From contig NW_027479269.1 of assembly GCF_051014685.1 (NCBI RefSeq), forward strand, positions 105,423 to 169,422: a DNA stretch of 64,000 nucleotides, read 5' to 3'. Position 1 is the first letter of the stretch. The number at the start of each line of letters is the position of its first letter. The notes below the pieces were generated by a model. It searched no databases. It was not told where the DNA came from and worked only from the letters and a program-made list of their open reading frames with translations. This stretch comes from Ptiloglossa arizonensis. Its lineage: Eukaryota; Arthropoda; Insecta; Hymenoptera; Colletidae. The translations under genes were made by a program, and so were the position numbers. Shown piece by piece: positions 37,171 through 48,874 of the stretch.

Positions 37171-38587
37171 TTGCGAAAAATTTGTTGTCTTCTCAACCAT
37201 TTCTTAGTTTCAAACTCCCATATCTCGCGAACGGTTTGACCTATCCCAAGAATTCCTATTGCACCTGAAAGTAGAAACTCGCCCGATTACAACGGTATGT
37301 ATATTTTTTCCCTAGGCCATTCTGGTTAAGCGTTTGGAGCAGCAGAAGTGCGAAAAATTTTTTGCCTTCTCAACCATTTCTTAGCTTCAAACCTCCATAT
37401 CTCGCGAACGGATTGACCTAACCCAAAAATTCTTATTGCATCTGAAAGTAGAAACTCGCCCGATTTCAACGGTATGTGCATTTTTTTCCTAGGCCATTCT
37501 GGTTAAGCATTTGGAGCAGCAGAATTGCGAAAAATTTTGTGCCTTCTCAACCATTTCTTGGCTTCAACCTCCCATATCTCGCGAACGGATTGACCTAACC
37601 CAAAAATTCCTGTTGCATCTGAAATTAGAAACTCGCCCGATTACAACGGTATGTGTATTTTCCCCCTAGGCCATTCTGGTTAAGCGTTTGCATCAGCAGA
37701 ATTGCGAAAAATTTTTTGCCTTCTCAACCATTTCTTGGCTTCAAACTCAAATATCTCGCGAACGGATTGACCTAAACCAAAAATTCCTATTGCATCTGAA
37801 AGTAGAAACTCGCCCGATTACAACGCTGTGTGTATTTTTTCCCTAGCCCATTCTGGTCAAGCGTTTGGAGCAGCAGAATTGCGAAAAATTTGTTGTCTTC
37901 TCAACCATTTCTTAGCTTCAAGCTCCCATATCTCGCGAACGGATGGATCTAACCCAAAAATTCCTGTTGCATCTGAAATTAGAAACTCGCCCGATTACAA
38001 CGGTATGTGTATTTTTTCCCTAGGCCATTCTGGTTAAGCGTTTGGAGCAGCAGAATTGCGAAATATTGTTTGCCTTCTCAACCATTTCTTAGCTTCAAAC
38101 CCCCATATCTCGCGAACGGATTGACCTAACCCAAAAATTCTTATTGCATCTGAAAGTAGAAACTCGCCCGATTTCAACGGTATGTGCATTTTTTCCCTAG
38201 GCCATTCTGGTTAAGCGTTTGGCACAGCAGAACTGCGAAAAATTTGTTGTCTTCTCAACCATTTCTTAGCTTCAAACTCCCATATCTCGCGAACGGATGG
38301 ACCTAACCCAAAAATTCCTGTTGCATCTGAAATTAGAAACTCGCCCGATTACAACGGTATGTGTATTTTTTCCCTAGGCCATTCTGGTTAAGCGTTTGGA
38401 GCAGCAGAATTGCGAAAAATTTTTTGCCTTCTCAACCATTTCTTGACTTCAAACTCCCATATCTCGCGAACGGAATGACCTAACCCAAAAATTCCTGTTG
38501 CGTCTGAAAGTAGAAACTCGCCAGATTACAACGGTATGTGTATTTTTTGCCTAGGCCATTCTGGTTAAGCGTTTGGAGCAGCAGAAG
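37171..38587 (+). repeat. Dispersed higher-order cassette, copy 4
   Basis: GAATTC (37,250), ttcaaacctccat, gcatttggagc, gcatcagcag (37,690), cctaaacc, caagctccc, ggcacag (38,221) and ttttgcctagg (38,549) occur in cassette order, 26,727 bp (151 monomers) after copy 2. The cassette's distal markers (ctcgcaaacgg, cccataaatacctg) continue into the following 16-monomer block. Confidence 0.8.
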
Positions 38588-41419
38588 TGCGAAAAATTTT
38601 TTGCCTTCTCAACCATTTCTTGGGTTCAAACTCCCATATCTCGCAAACGGATTGACCTAACCCAAAAATTCCTATTGCATCTGAAAGTAGAAACTCGCCC
38701 GTTTACAACGGTATGTGTATTTTTTCCTTAGGCCATTCTGCTTAAGCGTTTGGAGCAGCAGAATTGCGAAAAATTTTTTGCCTTCTCAACCATTTCTTAG
38801 CTGTAAACTCCCATATCTCGCGGACGGATTGACCTAACCCATAAATACCTGTTGCATCTGAAAGTAGAAACTCGCCCGATTACAACGGTATGTGTATTTT
38901 TTCCCTAGGCCATTCTGGTTAAGCATTTGCAGCAGCAGAATTGCGAAACATTTTTTGCCTTCTCAACCATTTCTTGGCTTCAAACTCCCATATCTCGCGA
39001 ACGGAGCGACCTAACCCAAAAATTCCTATTGCACCTGAAAGTAGAAACTCGCCCGATTACAACGGTGTGTGTATTTTTTCCCTAGGCCATTCTGGTTAAG
39101 CGTTTGGAGCAGCAGAATTGCGAAAAATTTGTTGTCTTCTCAACCATTTCTTAGCTTCAAACTCCCATATCTCGCGAACGGATAGACCTAACCCAAAAAT
39201 TCCTGTTGCATCTGAAATTAGAAACTCGCCCGATTACAACGGTATGTGTATTTTTTCCCTAGGCCATTCTGGTTAAGCGTTTGCAGCAGCAGAATTGCGA
39301 AACATTTTTTGCCTTCTCAACCATTTCTTGGCTTCAAACTCCCATATCTCGCGAACGGAGCGACCTAACCCAAAAATTCTTATTGCATCTGAAAGTAGAA
39401 GCTCGCCCGATTTCAACGGTATGTGCATTTTTTCCCTAGGCCATTCTGGTTAAGCGTTTGGCACAGCAGAACTGCGAAAAATTTGTTGTCTTCTCAACCA
39501 TTTCTTAGCTTCAAACTACCATATCTCGCGAACGGATGGACCAAACCCAAAAATTCCTGTTGCATCTGAAATTAGAAACTCGCCCGATTACAACGGTATG
39601 TGTATTTTTTCCCTAGGCCATTCTGGTTAAGCGTTTGGAGCAGCAGAATTGCGAAAAATTTTTTGCCTTCTCAACCATTTCTTGACTTCAAACTCCCATA
39701 TCTCGCGAACGGAATGACCTAACCCAAAAATTCCTGTTGCGTCTGAAAGTAGAAGCTCGCCAGATTACAACGGTATGTGTATTTTTTCCCTAGGCCATTC
39801 TGGTTAAGCGTTTGGAGCAGCAGAATTGCGAAAAATTTTTTGCCTTCTCAACCATTTCTTGGCTTCAAACTCAAATATCTCGCGAACGGATTGACCTAAC
39901 CCAAACATTCCTATTGCATCTGAAAATAGAAACTCGCCCGATTACAACGCTGTGTGTATTTTTTCCCTAGCCCATTCTGGTCAAGTGTTTGGAGCAGCAG
40001 AATTGCGAAAAATTTGTTGTCTTCTCAACCATGTCTTAGCTTCAAACTCCCATATCTCGCGAACGGATGGATCTAACCCAAAAATTCCTGTTGCATCTGA
40101 AATTAGAAACTCGCCCGATTACAACGGTATGTGTATTTTTTCCCTAGGCCATTCTGGTTAAGCGTTTGGAGCAGCAGAATTGCGAAAAATTTTTTGCCTT
40201 CTCAACCATTTCTTGACTTCAAACTCCCATATCTCGCGAACGGAATGACCTAACCCAAAAATTCCTGTTGCGTCTGAAAGTAGAAACTCGCCAGATTACA
40301 ACGGTATGTGTATTTTTTCCCTAGGCCATTCTGGTTAAGCGTTTGGAGCAGCAGAATTGCGAAAAATTTTGTGCCTTCTCAACCATTTCTTGGCTTCAAA
40401 CTCAAATATCTCGCGAACGGATTGACCTAACCCAAAAATTCCTATTGCATCTGAAAGTAGAAACTCGCCCGATTACAACGATATGTGTATTTTTTTCCTA
40501 GCCCATTCTGGTAAAGCGTTTGGAGCAGCAGAATTGCGAAAAATTTTTTGCCTTCTCATCCATTTCTTGGCTTCAAATTCAAATATCTCGCGAACGGATT
40601 GACCTAACCCAAAAATTCCTATTGCATCTGAAAGTAGAAACTCGCCCGATTACAACGGTATGTGTATTTTTTCGCTAGCCCATTCTGGTCAAGCGTTTGG
40701 AGCAGCAGAATTGCGAAAAATTTGTTGTCTTCTCAACCATTTCTTAGTTTCAAACTCCCATATCTCGCGAACGGTTTGACCTATCCCAAAAATTCCTATT
40801 GCATCTGAAAGTAGAAACTCGCCCGATTACAACGATATGTGTATTTTTTTCCTAGCCCATTCTGGTAAAGCGTTTGGAGCAGCAGAATTGCGAAAAATTT
40901 TTTGCCTTCTCATCCATTTCTTGGCTTCAAATTCAAATATCTCGCGAACGGATTGACCTAACCCAAAAATTCCTATTGCATCTGAAAGTAGAAACTCGCC
41001 CGATTACAACGGTATGTGTATTTTTTCGCTAGCCCATTCTGGTCAAGCGTTTGGAGCAGCAGAATTGCGAAAAATTTGTTGTCTTCTCAACCATTTCTTA
41101 GTTTCAAACTCCCATATCTCGCGAACGGTTTGACCTATCCCAAAAATTCATATTGCACCTGAAAGTAGAAACTCGCCCGATTACAACGGTATGTGTATTT
41201 TTTCCCTAGGCCATTCTGGTTAAGCGTTTGAAGCCGCAGAAGTGCGAAAAATTTTTTGCCTTCTCAACCATTTCTTAGCTTCAAACTCCCATATCTCGCG
41301 AACGGATGGACCTAACCCAAAAATTCCTGTTGCATCTGAAATTAGAAACTCGCCCGATTACAACGGTATGTGTATTTTTTCCCTAGGCCATTCTGGTTAA
41401 GCGTTTGGAGCAGCAGAAT
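38588..41419 (+). repeat. 16-monomer higher-order repeat, copy 1 (2,832 bp)
   Basis: The span 38,588-40,795 matches 41,420-43,626 at offset 2,832. Shared rarities are ctcgcaaacgg, cccataaatacctg, cggatagacc (near 39,181 / 42,013), ggcacag (39,460 / 42,292), gtcaagtgtttgg and accatgtcttag (near 40,030 / 42,862). After 40,796 this copy holds an extra 354-bp dimer (a second ttctcatcc, near 40,910) absent from copy 2. Confidence 0.85.
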
Positions 41420-43626
41420 TGCGAAAAATTTTTTGCCTTCTCAACCATTTCTTGGGTTCAAACTCCCATATCTCGCAAACGGATTGACCTAACCCAAAAA
41501 TTCCTATTGCATCTGAAAGTAGAAACTCGCCCGTTTACAACGGTATGTGTATTTTTTCCTTAGGCCATTCTGCTTAAGCGTTTGGAGCAGCAGAATTGCG
41601 AAAAATTTTTTGCCTTCTCAACCATTTCTTAGCTGTAAACTCCCATATCTCGCGGACGGATTGACCTAACCCATAAATACCTGTTGCATCTGAAAGTAGA
41701 AACTCGCCCGATTACAACGGTATGTGTATTTTTTCCCTAGGCCATTCTGGTTAAGCATTTGCAGCAGCAGAATTGCGAAACATTTTTTGCCTTCTCAACC
41801 ATTTCTTGGCTTCAAACTCCCATATCTCGCGAACGGAGCGACCTAACCCAAAAATTCCTATTGCACCTGAAAGTAGAAACTCGCCCGATTACAACGGTGT
41901 GTGTATTTTTTCCCTAGGCCATTCTGGTTAAGCGTTTGGAGCAGCAGAATTGCGAAAAATTTGTTGTCTTCTCAACCATTTCTTAGCTTCAAACTCCCAT
42001 ATCTCGCGAACGGATAGACCTAACCCAAAAATTCCTGTTGCATCTGAAATTAGAAACTCGCCCGATTACAACGGTATGTGTATTTTTTCCCTAGGCCATT
42101 CTGGTTAAGCGTTTGCAGCAGCAGAATTGCGAAACATTTTTTGCCTTCTCAACCATTTCTTGGCTTCAAACTCCCATATCTCGCGAACGGAGCGACCTAA
42201 CCCAAAAATTCTTATTGCATCTGAAAGTAGAAGCTCGCCCGATTTCAACGGTATGTGCATTTTTTCCCTAGGCCATTCTGGTTAAGCGTTTGGCACAGCA
42301 GAACTGCGAAAAATTTGTTGTCTTCTCAACCATTTCTTAGCTTCAAACTACCATATCTCGCGAACGGATGGACCAAACCCAAAAATTCCTGTTGCATCTG
42401 AAATTAGAAACTCGCCCGATTACAACGGTATGTGTATTTTTTCCCTAGGCCATTCTGGTTAAGCGTTTGGAGCAGCAGAATTGCGAAAAATTTTTTGCCT
42501 TCTCAACCATTTCTTGACTTCAAACTCCCATATCTCGCGAACGGAATGACCTAACCCAAAAATTCCTGTTGCGTCTGAAAGTAGAAGCTCGCCAGATTAC
42601 AACGGTATGTGTATTTTTTCCCTAGGCCATTCTGGTTAAGCGTTTGGAGCAGCAGAATTGCGAAAAATTTTTTGCCTTCTCAACCATTTCTTGGCTTCAA
42701 ACTCAAATATCTCGCGAACGGATTGACCTAACCCAAACATTCCTATTGCATCTGAAAATAGAAACTCGCCCGATTACAACGCTGTGTGTATTTTTTCCCT
42801 AGCCCATTCTGGTCAAGTGTTTGGAGCAGCAGAATTGCGAAAAATTTGTTGTCTTCTCAACCATGTCTTAGCTTCAAACTCCCATATCTCGCGAACGGAT
42901 GGATCTAACCAAAAATTCCTGTTGCATCTGAAATTAGAAACTCGCCCGATTACAACGGTATGTGTATTTTTTCCCTAGGCCATTCTGGTTAAGCGTTTGG
43001 AGCAGCAGAATTGCGAAAAATTTTTTGCCTTCTCAACCATTTCTTGACTTCAAACTCCCATATCTCGCGAACGGAATGACCTAACCCAAAAATTCCTGTT
43101 GCGTCTGAAAGTAGAAACTCGCCAGATTACAACGGTATGTGTATTTTTTCCCTAGGCCATTCTGGTTAAGCGTTTGGAGCAGCAGAATTGCGAAAAATTT
43201 TGTGCCTTCTCAACCATTTCTTGGCTTCAAACTCAAATATCTCGCGAACGGATTGACCTAACCCAAAAATTCCTATTGCATCTGAAAGTAGAAACTCGCC
43301 CGATTACAACGATATGTGTATTTTTTTCCTAGCCCATTCTGGTAAAGCGTTTGGAGCAGCAGAATTGCGAAAAATTTTTTGCCTTCTCATCCATTTCTTG
43401 GCTTCAAATTCAAATATCTCGCGAACGGATTGACCTAACCCAAAAATTCCTATTGCATCTGAAAGTAGAAACTCGCCCGATTACAACGGTATGTGTATTT
43501 TTTCGCTAGCCCATTCTGGTCAAGCGTTTGGAGCAGCAGAATTGCGAAAAATTTGTTGTCTTCTCAACCATTTCTTAGTTTCAAACTCCCATATCTCGCG
43601 AACGGTTTGACCTATCCCAAAAATTC
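41420..43626 (+). repeat. 16-monomer higher-order repeat, copy 2
   Basis: Tandem partner of the previous block, shorter by the 354-bp dimer and by one base at about 42,910. The private attcatattgc occurs at 41,146 and 43,623 (2,477 bp = 14 x 177 minus 1), confirming the dimer difference. Confidence 0.85.
42901..42920 (+). other. Single-base deletion breaking 177-bp register
   Basis: Reads ggatctaaccaaaaattcc where the otherwise matching copy near 40,075 reads ggatctaacccaaaaattc. One c is missing from the ccc run. All later monomers are shifted by this base. A homopolymer loss of this kind could be real or a consensus error. Confidence 0.85.
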
Positions 43627-44515
43627 ATATTGCACCTGAAAGTAGAAACTCGCCCGATTACAACGGTATGTGTATTTTTTCCCTAGGCCATTCTGGTTAA
43701 GCGTTTGAAGCCGCAGAAGTGCGAAAAATTTTTTGCCTTCTCAACCATTTCTTAGTTTCAAAGTCCCCTATCTCGCGAACGGATGGACATAACCCAAATA
43801 TTCCTGTTGCATCTGAAATTAGAAACTCGCCCGTTTACAACGGTATGTGTATTATTTCCCTAGGCCACACTGGTTAAGCGTTTGGAGCAGCAGAATTGCG
43901 AAAAATTTTTTGCCTTCTCAACCATTTCTTGACTTCAAACTCCCATATCTCGCGAACGGATTGACCTAACCCAAAAATTCCTGTTGCGTCTGAAAATAGA
44001 AACTCGCCCGATTACAACGGTATGTGTATTTTTTCCGTAGGCCATTCTGGTTAAGCGTTTGGAGCAGCAGAATTGCGAAAAATTTGGTGCCCTCTCAACC
44101 ATTTCTTGGGTTCATACTCCCATATCTCGCGGACGGATTGACCTTACCCAAAAATTCCTATTGCATCTGAAAGTAGAAACTCGTCCGATTACAACGGTAT
44201 GTGTATTTTTTTGCTAGCCCATTCTGGTCAAGCGTTTGGAGCAGCAGAATTGCGAAAAATTTGTTGTCTTCTCAACCATTTCTTAGCTTCAAACTCCCAT
44301 ATCTCGCGAACGAATTGACCTATCCCAAAAATTCCTATTGCACCTGAAAGTAGAAACTCGCCCGAATACAACGGTATGTATATTTTTTCCCTAGGCCATT
44401 CTGGTTAAGCGTTTGGAGCAGCAGAATTGCGAAAAATTTTTTGCCTTCTCAACCATTTCTTGACTTCAAACTCCCATATCTCGCGAACGGATTGACCTAA
44501 CCCAAAAATTCCAGT
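43627..44515 (+). repeat. Transition between left and right domains
   Basis: Five monomers. They include agtcccctatctcg (near 43,763), ggccacactgg, gcggacgg with gttcatac, and cgaattgacctatccc. They resemble the 22.2-23.0 kb block of the left domain. After them the left-type markers are no longer found, so the domain change is a switch within the same 177-bp family and not an interruption. Confidence 0.7.
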
Positions 44516-46108
44516 TGCGTCTGAAAATAGAAACTCGCCAGATTACAACGGTATGTGTATTTTTTCCCTAGGCCATTCTGGTTAAGCGTTTGGTGCAGCA
44601 GAAGTGCGAAAAATTTGATGTCTTCTCAACCATTTCTTAGCTTCAAACTCCCATATCTCACGAACGGATGGACCTAACCCAAAAATTCCTGTTGCATCTG
44701 AAATTAGAAAATCGCCCGATTACAACGGTATTTGTATTTTTTCCCTAGGCCATTCTGGTTAAGCGTTTGGAGCAGCAGAATTCCGAAAAATTTTTTGCCT
44801 TCTCAACCATTTCTTGAGTTCAAACTCCCATATCTCGCGAACGGATTGACCTAACCCAAAAATTCCTGTTGCGTCTGAAAATAGAAACTCGCCAGATTAC
44901 AACGGTATGTGTATTTTTTCCCTAGGCCATTCTGGTTAAGCGTTTGGAGCAGCAGAATTGCGAAAAATTTGTTGTCTTCTCAACCATTTCTTAGTTTCAA
45001 ACTCCCATATCTCGCGAACGGATGGACCTAACCCAAAAATTCCTGTTGCATCTGAAATTAGAAACTCGCCCGATTACAACGGTATGTGTATTTTTTCCCT
45101 AGGCCATTCTGGTTAAGCGTTTGGAGCAGCAGAATTGCGAAAAATTTTTTGCCTTCTCAACCATTTCTTGACTTCAAACTCCCATATCTCGCGAACGGAT
45201 TGACCTAACCCAAAAATTCCGGTTGCGTCTGAAAATAGAAACTCGCCAGATTACAACGGTATGTGTATTTTTTCCCTAGACCATTCTGGTTAAGCGTTTG
45301 GAGCAGCAGAATTGCGAAAAATTTGGTGCCTTCTCAACCACTTCTTGGGTTCAAACTCCCATATCTCGCGGACGGGTTGACCTAACCCAAAAATTCCTAT
45401 TGCATCTGAAAGTAGAAACTCGCCCGATTACAACGGTATGTGTATTTTTTTGCTAGCCCATTCTGGTCAAGCGTTTGGAGCAGCAGAATTGCGAAAAATT
45501 TGTTGTCTTCTCAACCATTTCTTAGCTTCAAACTCCCATATCTCGCGAACGGATTGACCTATCCCAAAAATTCCTATTGCACCTGAAAGTAGAAACTCGC
45601 CCGATTACAACGGTATGTGTATTTTTTCCCTAGGCCATTCTGGTTAAGCGTTTGGAGCAGCAGAATTGCGAAAAATTTTGTGCCTTCGCAACCATTTCTT
45701 GGCTTCAAACTCCCATATCTCGCGAACGGATTGACCTAACCCAAAAATTCCTGTTGCGTCTGAAAATAGAAACTCGCCAGATTACAACGGTATGTGTATT
45801 TTTTTGCTAGCCCATTCTGGTTAAGCGTTTGGAGCAGCAGAATTGCGAAAAATTTGGTGCCTTCTCAACCACTTCTTGGGTTCAAACTCCCATGTCTCGC
45901 GGACGGATTCACCTAACCCAAAAATTCCTATTGCATCTGAAAGTAGAAACTCGCCCGATTACAACGGTATGTATATTTTTTTGCTAGCCCATTCTGGTCA
46001 AGCGTTTGGAGCAGCAGAATTGCGAAAAATTTGTTGCCTTCTCAACCATTTCTTGACTTCAAACTCCCATATCTCGAGAACGGATTGACCTAACCCAAAA
46101 ATTCCTGA
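44516..46108 (+). repeat. 9-monomer higher-order repeat, copy 1 (1,593 bp)
   Basis: Every variant here recurs 1,593 bp later: tggtgcagca (44,591 / 46,184), ctcacgaacgg, gaattccg, ttccggttgcg, ctagaccattc, gcggacgggttg, ccttcgcaacc, and catgtctcgcgg with gattcacc. I found no difference over 44,516-46,164 against 46,109-47,757. Confidence 0.9.
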
Positions 46109-47757
46109 TGCGTCTGAAAATAGAAACTCGCCAGATTACAACGGTATGTGTATTTTTTCCCTAGGCCATTCTGGTTAAGCGTTTGGTGCAGCAGAAGTGC
46201 GAAAAATTTGATGTCTTCTCAACCATTTCTTAGCTTCAAACTCCCATATCTCACGAACGGATGGACCTAACCCAAAAATTCCTGTTGCATCTGAAATTAG
46301 AAAATCGCCCGATTACAACGGTATTTGTATTTTTTCCCTAGGCCATTCTGGTTAAGCGTTTGGAGCAGCAGAATTCCGAAAAATTTTTTGCCTTCTCAAC
46401 CATTTCTTGAGTTCAAACTCCCATATCTCGCGAACGGATTGACCTAACCCAAAAATTCCTGTTGCGTCTGAAAATAGAAACTCGCCAGATTACAACGGTA
46501 TGTGTATTTTTTCCCTAGGCCATTCTGGTTAAGCGTTTGGAGCAGCAGAATTGCGAAAAATTTGTTGTCTTCTCAACCATTTCTTAGTTTCAAACTCCCA
46601 TATCTCGCGAACGGATGGACCTAACCCAAAAATTCCTGTTGCATCTGAAATTAGAAACTCGCCCGATTACAACGGTATGTGTATTTTTTCCCTAGGCCAT
46701 TCTGGTTAAGCGTTTGGAGCAGCAGAATTGCGAAAAATTTTTTGCCTTCTCAACCATTTCTTGACTTCAAACTCCCATATCTCGCGAACGGATTGACCTA
46801 ACCCAAAAATTCCGGTTGCGTCTGAAAATAGAAACTCGCCAGATTACAACGGTATGTGTATTTTTTCCCTAGACCATTCTGGTTAAGCGTTTGGAGCAGC
46901 AGAATTGCGAAAAATTTGGTGCCTTCTCAACCACTTCTTGGGTTCAAACTCCCATATCTCGCGGACGGGTTGACCTAACCCAAAAATTCCTATTGCATCT
47001 GAAAGTAGAAACTCGCCCGATTACAACGGTATGTGTATTTTTTTGCTAGCCCATTCTGGTCAAGCGTTTGGAGCAGCAGAATTGCGAAAAATTTGTTGTC
47101 TTCTCAACCATTTCTTAGCTTCAAACTCCCATATCTCGCGAACGGATTGACCTATCCCAAAAATTCCTATTGCACCTGAAAGTAGAAACTCGCCCGATTA
47201 CAACGGTATGTGTATTTTTTCCCTAGGCCATTCTGGTTAAGCGTTTGGAGCAGCAGAATTGCGAAAAATTTTGTGCCTTCGCAACCATTTCTTGGCTTCA
47301 AACTCCCATATCTCGCGAACGGATTGACCTAACCCAAAAATTCCTGTTGCGTCTGAAAATAGAAACTCGCCAGATTACAACGGTATGTGTATTTTTTTGC
47401 TAGCCCATTCTGGTTAAGCGTTTGGAGCAGCAGAATTGCGAAAAATTTGGTGCCTTCTCAACCACTTCTTGGGTTCAAACTCCCATGTCTCGCGGACGGA
47501 TTCACCTAACCCAAAAATTCCTATTGCATCTGAAAGTAGAAACTCGCCCGATTACAACGGTATGTATATTTTTTTGCTAGCCCATTCTGGTCAAGCGTTT
47601 GGAGCAGCAGAATTGCGAAAAATTTGTTGCCTTCTCAACCATTTCTTGACTTCAAACTCCCATATCTCGAGAACGGATTGACCTAACCCAAAAATTCCTG
47701 ATGCGTCTGAAAATAGAAACTCGCCAGATTACAACGGTATGTGTATTTTTTCCCTAG
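46109..47757 (+). repeat. 9-monomer higher-order repeat, copy 2
   Basis: Tandem partner of the preceding block, apparently identical over about 1.65 kb, ending at the ctagacc / ctaggcc difference at 47,758. Both copies carry a ctcgagaacgg variant (CTCGAG near 46,075 and 47,668) where most monomers have ctcgcgaacgg. Confidence 0.9.
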
Positions 47758-48874
47758 ACCATTCTGGTTAAGCGTTTGGAGCAGCAGAATTGCGAAAAAT
47801 TTGGTGCCTTCTCAACCACTTCTTGGGTTCAAACTCCCATATCTCGCGGACGGATTGACCTAACCCAAAAATTCCTGTTGCATCTGAAAGTAGAAACTCG
47901 CCAGATTACAACGGTATGTGTATTTTTTCCCTAGGCCATTCTGGTTAAGCGTTTGGAGCAGCAGAAGTGCGAAAAATTTGATGTCTTCTCAACCATTTCT
48001 TAGCTTCAAACTCCCAAATCTCGCGAACGGATGGACCTAACCCAAAAATTCCTATTGCATCTGAAAGTAGAAACTCGCCCGATTACAACGGTGTGTGTAT
48101 TTTTTTGCTAGCCCATTCTGGTCAAGCGTTTGGAGCAGCAGAATTGCGAAAAATTTGTTGTCTTCTCAACCATTTCTTAGCTTCAAACTCCCATATCTCG
48201 CGAACGGATTGACCTATCCCAAAAATTCCTATTGCACCTGAAAGTAGAAACTCGCCCGATTACAACGGTATGTGTATCTTTTCCCTAGCCCATTCTGGTC
48301 AAGCGTTTGGAGCAGCAGAATTGCGAAAAATTTGTTGTCTTCTCAACCATTTCTTAGCTTCAAACTCCCATATCTCGCGAACGGATTGACCTATCCCAAA
48401 AATTCCTATTGCACCTGAAAGTAGAATCTCGCCCGATTACAACGGTATGTGTATTTTTTCCCTAGGCCATTCTGGTTAAGCGTTTGGAGCAGCAGAATTG
48501 CGAAAAATTTTGTGCCTTCGCAACCATTTCTTGGCTTCAAACTCCCATATCTCGCGAACGGATTGACCTAACCCAAAAATTCCTATTGCATCTGAAAGTA
48601 GAAACTCGCCCGATTACAACGTTATGTGTATTTTTTCCCTAGGCCATTCTGCTTAAGCGTTTGGAGCAGCAGAATTGCGAAAAATTTGTTGTCTTCTCAA
48701 CCATTTCTTAGCTTCAAACTCCCATATCTCGCGAACGGATGGACCTAACCCAAAAATTCCTGTTGCATCTGAAATTAGAAACTCGCCCGATTACAACGGT
48801 ATGTGTATTTTTTCCCTAGGCCATTCTGGTTAAGCGTTTGGAGCAGCAGAATTGCGAAAAATTTTTTGCCTTCT
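47758..48874 (+). repeat. Satellite monomers between 9-mer and 9/10-mer blocks
   Basis: Regular right-domain monomers, including two successive similar cctatccc / attgcacctg monomers (48,143-48,496), one with gtatcttttccc and one with agaatctcgccc. A cgttatg variant appears near 48,620. Nothing else is present. Confidence 0.75.

Larger units (their letters stand above)
1..43600 (+). repeat. Left domain of the array: monomer classes with ctcaaat, ggcac, cgatatg and cgctgtg
   Basis: This part mixes two main monomer classes. One reads ctcccatatctcgcg and the other ctcaaatatctcgcg at positions 46-60. Further left-domain markers are ggcacagcagaac (last seen at 42,292), cgctgtgtg (last near 42,781) and cgatatg (last near 43,310). 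Some monomers read ggtcaag or ggtaaag in place of ggttaag. The domain is a patchwork of segmental duplications listed separately. The boundary lies somewhere in 43.6-44.5 kb, where these markers stop together. Confidence 0.8.
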
